From Desulfobacterales bacterium HSG16 (GTDB taxonomy: Bacteria > Desulfobacterota > Desulfobacteria > Desulfobacterales > HSG16), in NCBI GenBank assembly GCA_030377965.1, contig JAUCGE010000023.1:1-35950 (forward strand): DNA of 35,950 nucleotides, written 5' to 3'. The position numbers were made by a program, and so were the translations under genes. Every line of letters starts with the position of its first letter. The first letter of the stretch is position 1. Under the pieces are notes generated by a model, which saw only the letters and a list, made by a program, of their open reading frames with translations, was not told the DNA's origin and made no database searches. Of the stretch, positions 33,121 through 35,950 are shown piece after piece.

Positions 33121-34881
33121 ATGAATCAGAATCTAAAAAAGATACCTTACGGAATGGCAGAATTCGGCTCTGTTCAGAAAGGTCAGATGTATTATGCCGA
33201 TAAGACACACTTTATCCCTATTCTGGAATCCGTTTCACGGTATGTTTTTTTTATCCGGCCTCGGAGATTCGGAAAATCCCTGTGGCTTTCCGTATTGCAA
33301 TACTATTATGACATCAATGAAAAAGATAATTTCGACAAGATATTCCAGGACACATATATATTGAGGCACCCCACATCGGAAAGACATACATATCTGATCA
33401 TGACCTTTAATTTTGCAATGGTGAATTCTGATGTCAGGTATCTTGAAGAATCTTTTGAACAGTACGGAAAGTCAATCATTGATGATTTTTTTGAAAGATA
33501 CCCTTTATATTTCGATGAAAAAGAACGTCTAAAAATTCAGTCTTGTTCCAGAACGGAACACCAACTGAAAGAACTGTTTTTGCTCATGTCCAGAAAACCG
33601 TTGAAAATCTATCTTTTCATTGATGAATACGATAATTTTGCTAACAATGTTCTGACTGACGCTGGAAAAACAGCTTATCAGGATCTGACAAGGGGGCAGG
33701 GATTTTTCCGTTTTTTTTTCAATTTGTTGAAAAATGCTACGTCAGTAAAAGGGTCGGGACTGGACAAGCTGTTCATTACCGGTGTTTCCCCGGTGACAAT
33801 GGATGATGTGACAAGCGGGTTCAATATCGGCAAAAATATCAGCAGAAGCAATAAATTCGGAACTTTGTTGGGATTTTCCGAAGCGGAAGTAAAAAAAATG
33901 CTGGATTATTATTCCAAGGCCGGATTGTTGAAAGAAGATCCGGCATTTTATCTGAAAATCATGAAAATATGGTATAATAATTACAGGTTTGCGGATAAAG
34001 CAGTCGAATCCATGTTCAATACCGACATGATACTCTATTTCATCAGCGAAATGATTGATGAAGGTACACTGCCAGGCGACATGATCGACCAGAATATAAA
34101 AATAGATTACGGAAAACTCCGTCATCTGATGCTTGCTGACCGACAGCTCAACGGTAACTTCAGCGAGTTGAAAAGGATCATGGAAGACGGGCGGACAATC
34201 TGCAATATTCAGATCAGCTTTCCGTCAGACAGACTGATAGACCAGCGGAACTTCGTTTCCCTGCTTTTTTACTTCGGACTTTTGAGCATTGCTGATGTCA
34301 GGGGGCAGCAGCAGGTTCTGGTAATTCCGAACCTGACGGTCAAAAAACTGATGTACGGATATATCCGTGACGCATTTTATGATACCGGAATTTTTCGCAT
34401 TGATATGTGGAGGCTGGCCGACCTGGTATATGAAATGGCTTACCACGGCATATGGCAACCGGTAACTGATTTTATGACAAAAGAAATCGAAGAACAGACC
34501 TCTGTGAGAAATTATATTGAAGGAGAGCGGACAGTTCAGATGTTTCTGCTGGCATATTTGAATATCTGCGATTATTATATCATCCGAACAGAGCAGGAAG
34601 CGGGCAAGGGATATGCCGATATTTATCTTGAGCCTTTTCTTGCCCGGTTTCCTGATATGAAATACGGGTATCTCATTGAACTCAAATATATATCACGGAG
34701 TGAATCTTTGGCGACAAAGCTTGAAAAAAAGCTCAAGCGAATAATTAGTGATGCCACCCGGCAATTGAAAAAATATGCCGATGACGAACTTATGAAAAAA
34801 AGATCCGAAGGATATACTCTGAAAAAGCTGATTCTGGTTTATCAAGGGTGGGAACTCATTTACTCCTCGGAAGTTATATGA
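33121..34881 (+). CDS. AAA-ATPase-like / DUF1703 protein with PD-(D/E)XK nuclease domain
   Basis: About 586 residues. It begins with the family signature LKKIPYGMAEFGSVQ ... YYADKTHFIPILE. The P-loop is RPRRFGKSLWLS (Lys52, Ser53) and Walker B is YLFIDEYDNF (Asp168, Glu169). The C-terminal PF08011-type domain holds a PD-(D/E)XK-like core: GYADIYLEPF (Asp500) and YLIELKY (Glu520, Lys522). This ATPase plus nuclease-fold pair is typical of the AAA-ATPase_like/DUF1703 family, which is much expanded in some Desulfobacterales and Bacteroidetes. Its function is unknown, possibly a mobile or conflict element. The ATG at 33121 has AGGAAAG about 7 bases upstream, and a promoter-like site lies just before it. 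Active-site residues look intact. It is convergent with the truncated gene on the right. Confidence 0.92.
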   Translation: MNQNLKKIPYGMAEFGSVQKGQMYYADKTHFIPILESVSRYVFFIRPRRFGKSLWLSVLQYYYDINEKDNFDKIFQDTYILRHPTSERHTYLIMTFNFAMVNSDVRYLEESFEQYGKSIIDDFFERYPLYFDEKERLKIQSCSRTEHQLKELFLLMSRKPLKIYLFIDEYDNFANNVLTDAGKTAYQDLTRGQGFFRFFFNLLKNATSVKGSGLDKLFITGVSPVTMDDVTSGFNIGKNISRSNKFGTLLGFSEAEVKKMLDYYSKAGLLKEDPAFYLKIMKIWYNNYRFADKAVESMFNTDMILYFISEMIDEGTLPGDMIDQNIKIDYGKLRHLMLADRQLNGNFSELKRIMEDGRTICNIQISFPSDRLIDQRNFVSLLFYFGLLSIADVRGQQQVLVIPNLTVKKLMYGYIRDAFYDTGIFRIDMWRLADLVYEMAYHGIWQPVTDFMTKEIEEQTSVRNYIEGERTVQMFLLAYLNICDYYIIRTEQEAGKGYADIYLEPFLARFPDMKYGYLIELKYISRSESLATKLEKKLKRIISDATRQLKKYADDELMKKRSEGYTLKKLILVYQGWELIYSSEVI

Positions 34882-34957
34882 GTCGGGAATCAGCATTAAA
34901 ATCAAGCAGCCTTTTTATCACAGGAGTTGGTGGACAGCGCCCCGCTTTTGCACGCTC

Positions 34958-35950
34958 CTATCTGATAAAATCAAAAGCTATTCTCTCGGCAGTACCGATA
35001 TTTTTTTCCTCTGCAAACTTCATGGCTCCTTTAGTAAATCCTCCAACTGAAAAAAATACGGGAAGAATTTTTTGGCGTGGAAATGCTTTTGAAAAAGCCA
35101 TAGTTTTTTCATGAAAATCTCTTATCATAGCAATACCTGTTCTATCTTTAGTTTTCTTTACTTCAGCAAGGATAACCCGCCTGCAATCCGATTCTGCCAG
35201 CACATCTATTTCCATTTCCCTGCCGTCCGGGCGCTGAAACTTATAACGCAGACGCGAATCTACGATATTGAGTTTTGTTGTATCTTTTACGCCTTCAAAA
35301 TATTGAGATAAAGAAAAACGCTTTTTTGTACGAAATTCAGTCATAAGTTGAAATTCAGCAAATTTGCCGACCAGATTATTCAGCCTCCCGCGAAGCGAAT
35401 TTCTTTCTTCTTCGAGTTTTTCAAGCTCTTCGTTAAACTCTTTTTTCAAGTCAGGGGCAAAATTACTTATTTCTTTTTCAAAGCGATGCCTGAGAATTAA
35501 ATTAAGTGTTCCGTCCTGCAATCCTCTGTAGTCAATATCAGAACCTGGTTTGGCTATCACATCTGCTTTAGTCATAATCTCCAGTTTATCACGAATTTTT
35601 TTCTCTGAAAGATTCAATTCAAGTGCATCTTTGATTTCTTTAGGTGTCCAGTCTCTGTTGCTATACCTGCTTAAATGTAAAAGCATTTTTTTGCCGTGCT
35701 GATCATTTATTTTTGATGTAGTCTGCTCTATATATTCTCCCCAAGTCATTGAAAGCTCAGAGGCTTTATCTGTTATTTCATAATTGACGGTATTGACTAC
35801 CCCTTCTTGAGTTGTCAGGTCTTTTTCTTCATATTCGCTTTGAATAACGCAGGAGATAAAAAAAGGGTCGGACATACAAAGATGATTAATCTGTTCTGCT
35901 GTTTCATTTGTTATGGATATATTAAATATTTCAGAATATTTATAAACAGC
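34958..35950 (-). CDS. ATPase C-terminal part with PD-(D/E)XK domain (5' end outside window)
   Basis: The minus frame stays open from the stop at 34958 to the right edge. An ATG at 35875 exists, but coding-like sequence continues upstream of it (EIFNISITNETAEQINHLC), so the gene is cut by the window. The part seen is the C-terminal portion of an archaeal-type (DUF234-like) AAA ATPase: a helical lid (DPFFISCVIQSEY), a winged-helix-like region (WTPKEIKDALELNLSEKKIRDKL), a coiled coil (about 35380-35480), and a PD-(D/E)XK-like domain with EIDVLAES and VILAEVKKT (Asp ... Glu-x-Lys). The P-loop would lie outside the window. Function unknown; similar genes occur in mobile and defence-rich regions. 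Its stop is 76 bases from that of the DUF1703 gene. Confidence 0.78.
   Translation of the reverse strand, partial: AVYKYSEIFNISITNETAEQINHLCMSDPFFISCVIQSEYEEKDLTTQEGVVNTVNYEITDKASELSMTWGEYIEQTTSKINDQHGKKMLLHLSRYSNRDWTPKEIKDALELNLSEKKIRDKLEIMTKADVIAKPGSDIDYRGLQDGTLNLILRHRFEKEISNFAPDLKKEFNEELEKLEEERNSLRGRLNNLVGKFAEFQLMTEFRTKKRFSLSQYFEGVKDTTKLNIVDSRLRYKFQRPDGREMEIDVLAESDCRRVILAEVKKTKDRTGIAMIRDFHEKTMAFSKAFPRQKILPVFFSVGGFTKGAMKFAEEKNIGTAERIAFDFIR

Noticed and set aside
34881..34958. Terminator between the convergent genes at the right
   Set aside because: Only a 4-bp GGAG/CTCC pairing over a long loop; no stable stem with T-run.

Overview
The window is 35,950 bases of bacterial DNA, moderately AT-rich and densely coded. 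Several traits point to a Gram-negative, anaerobic deltaproteobacterial lineage, most likely Desulfobacterales (Desulfonema or Magnetomorum type). These are the many large hybrid histidine kinases, DUF4388/PATAN-type modules, a TonB receptor/YfiR pair, a small TIR protein and an AAA-ATPase-like/DUF1703 protein. The lineage is inferred from protein style; no rRNA or tRNA gene is present to confirm it.

Layout. (1) 1-2.8 kb, plus strand: a periplasmic HtrA/Deg protease cut by the left edge, then a zinc-ribbon/CRP-like/DUF4388 protein. (2) 2.9-9.2 kb, plus strand: two hybrid histidine kinases. One has a periplasmic propeller sensor. The other is soluble, with an in-frame 15-bp tandem expansion in its second receiver. 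(3) 9.3-30.9 kb, minus strand: thirteen consecutive co-directional genes with overlaps or gaps mostly under 80 bp, probably one ~21.6-kb operon. Read in transcription order they are: TonB-dependent receptor, YfiR, CHASE8-type hybrid kinase, receiver-kinase, SprT-like metallopeptidase/DUF2786, single-domain receiver, GspE/PilB-like ATPase, RecQ-like protein, long coiled-coil protein with 69-residue repeats, glycerophosphodiester phosphodiesterase, PHP-like membrane protein, a pentapeptide-TIR-CRP-DUF4388 fusion, and a lipoprotein. (4) 31-36 kb, accessory region: a phage-antirepressor-like gene with palindromes upstream, a broken small gene overlapping a TIR-domain gene, a DUF1703 ATPase/nuclease, and a right-edge-truncated ATPase with a PD-(D/E)XK tail.

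The most unusual part is the minus-strand operon. Its front end looks like an envelope sensing cascade: outer-membrane receptor, periplasmic YfiR, CHASE8 kinase, receivers. Its back end carries nucleic-acid and conflict-type folds. Two ATPase-fold members have lost their catalytic residues. The RecQ-like protein has no Walker A lysine and no arginine-finger motif, though it keeps DEAH and the four-cysteine zinc module. The GspE-like protein has Walker A T to N and Walker B Glu to Lys changes. The terminal effector candidate is a TIR domain that keeps its putative catalytic Glu. I infer a regulated, scaffold-like multi-protein system that I cannot match to a described one. By contrast, the small TIR at 32.4 kb has Lys where the NADase Glu should be and sits behind a decayed gene, so it looks like a degenerating cassette.
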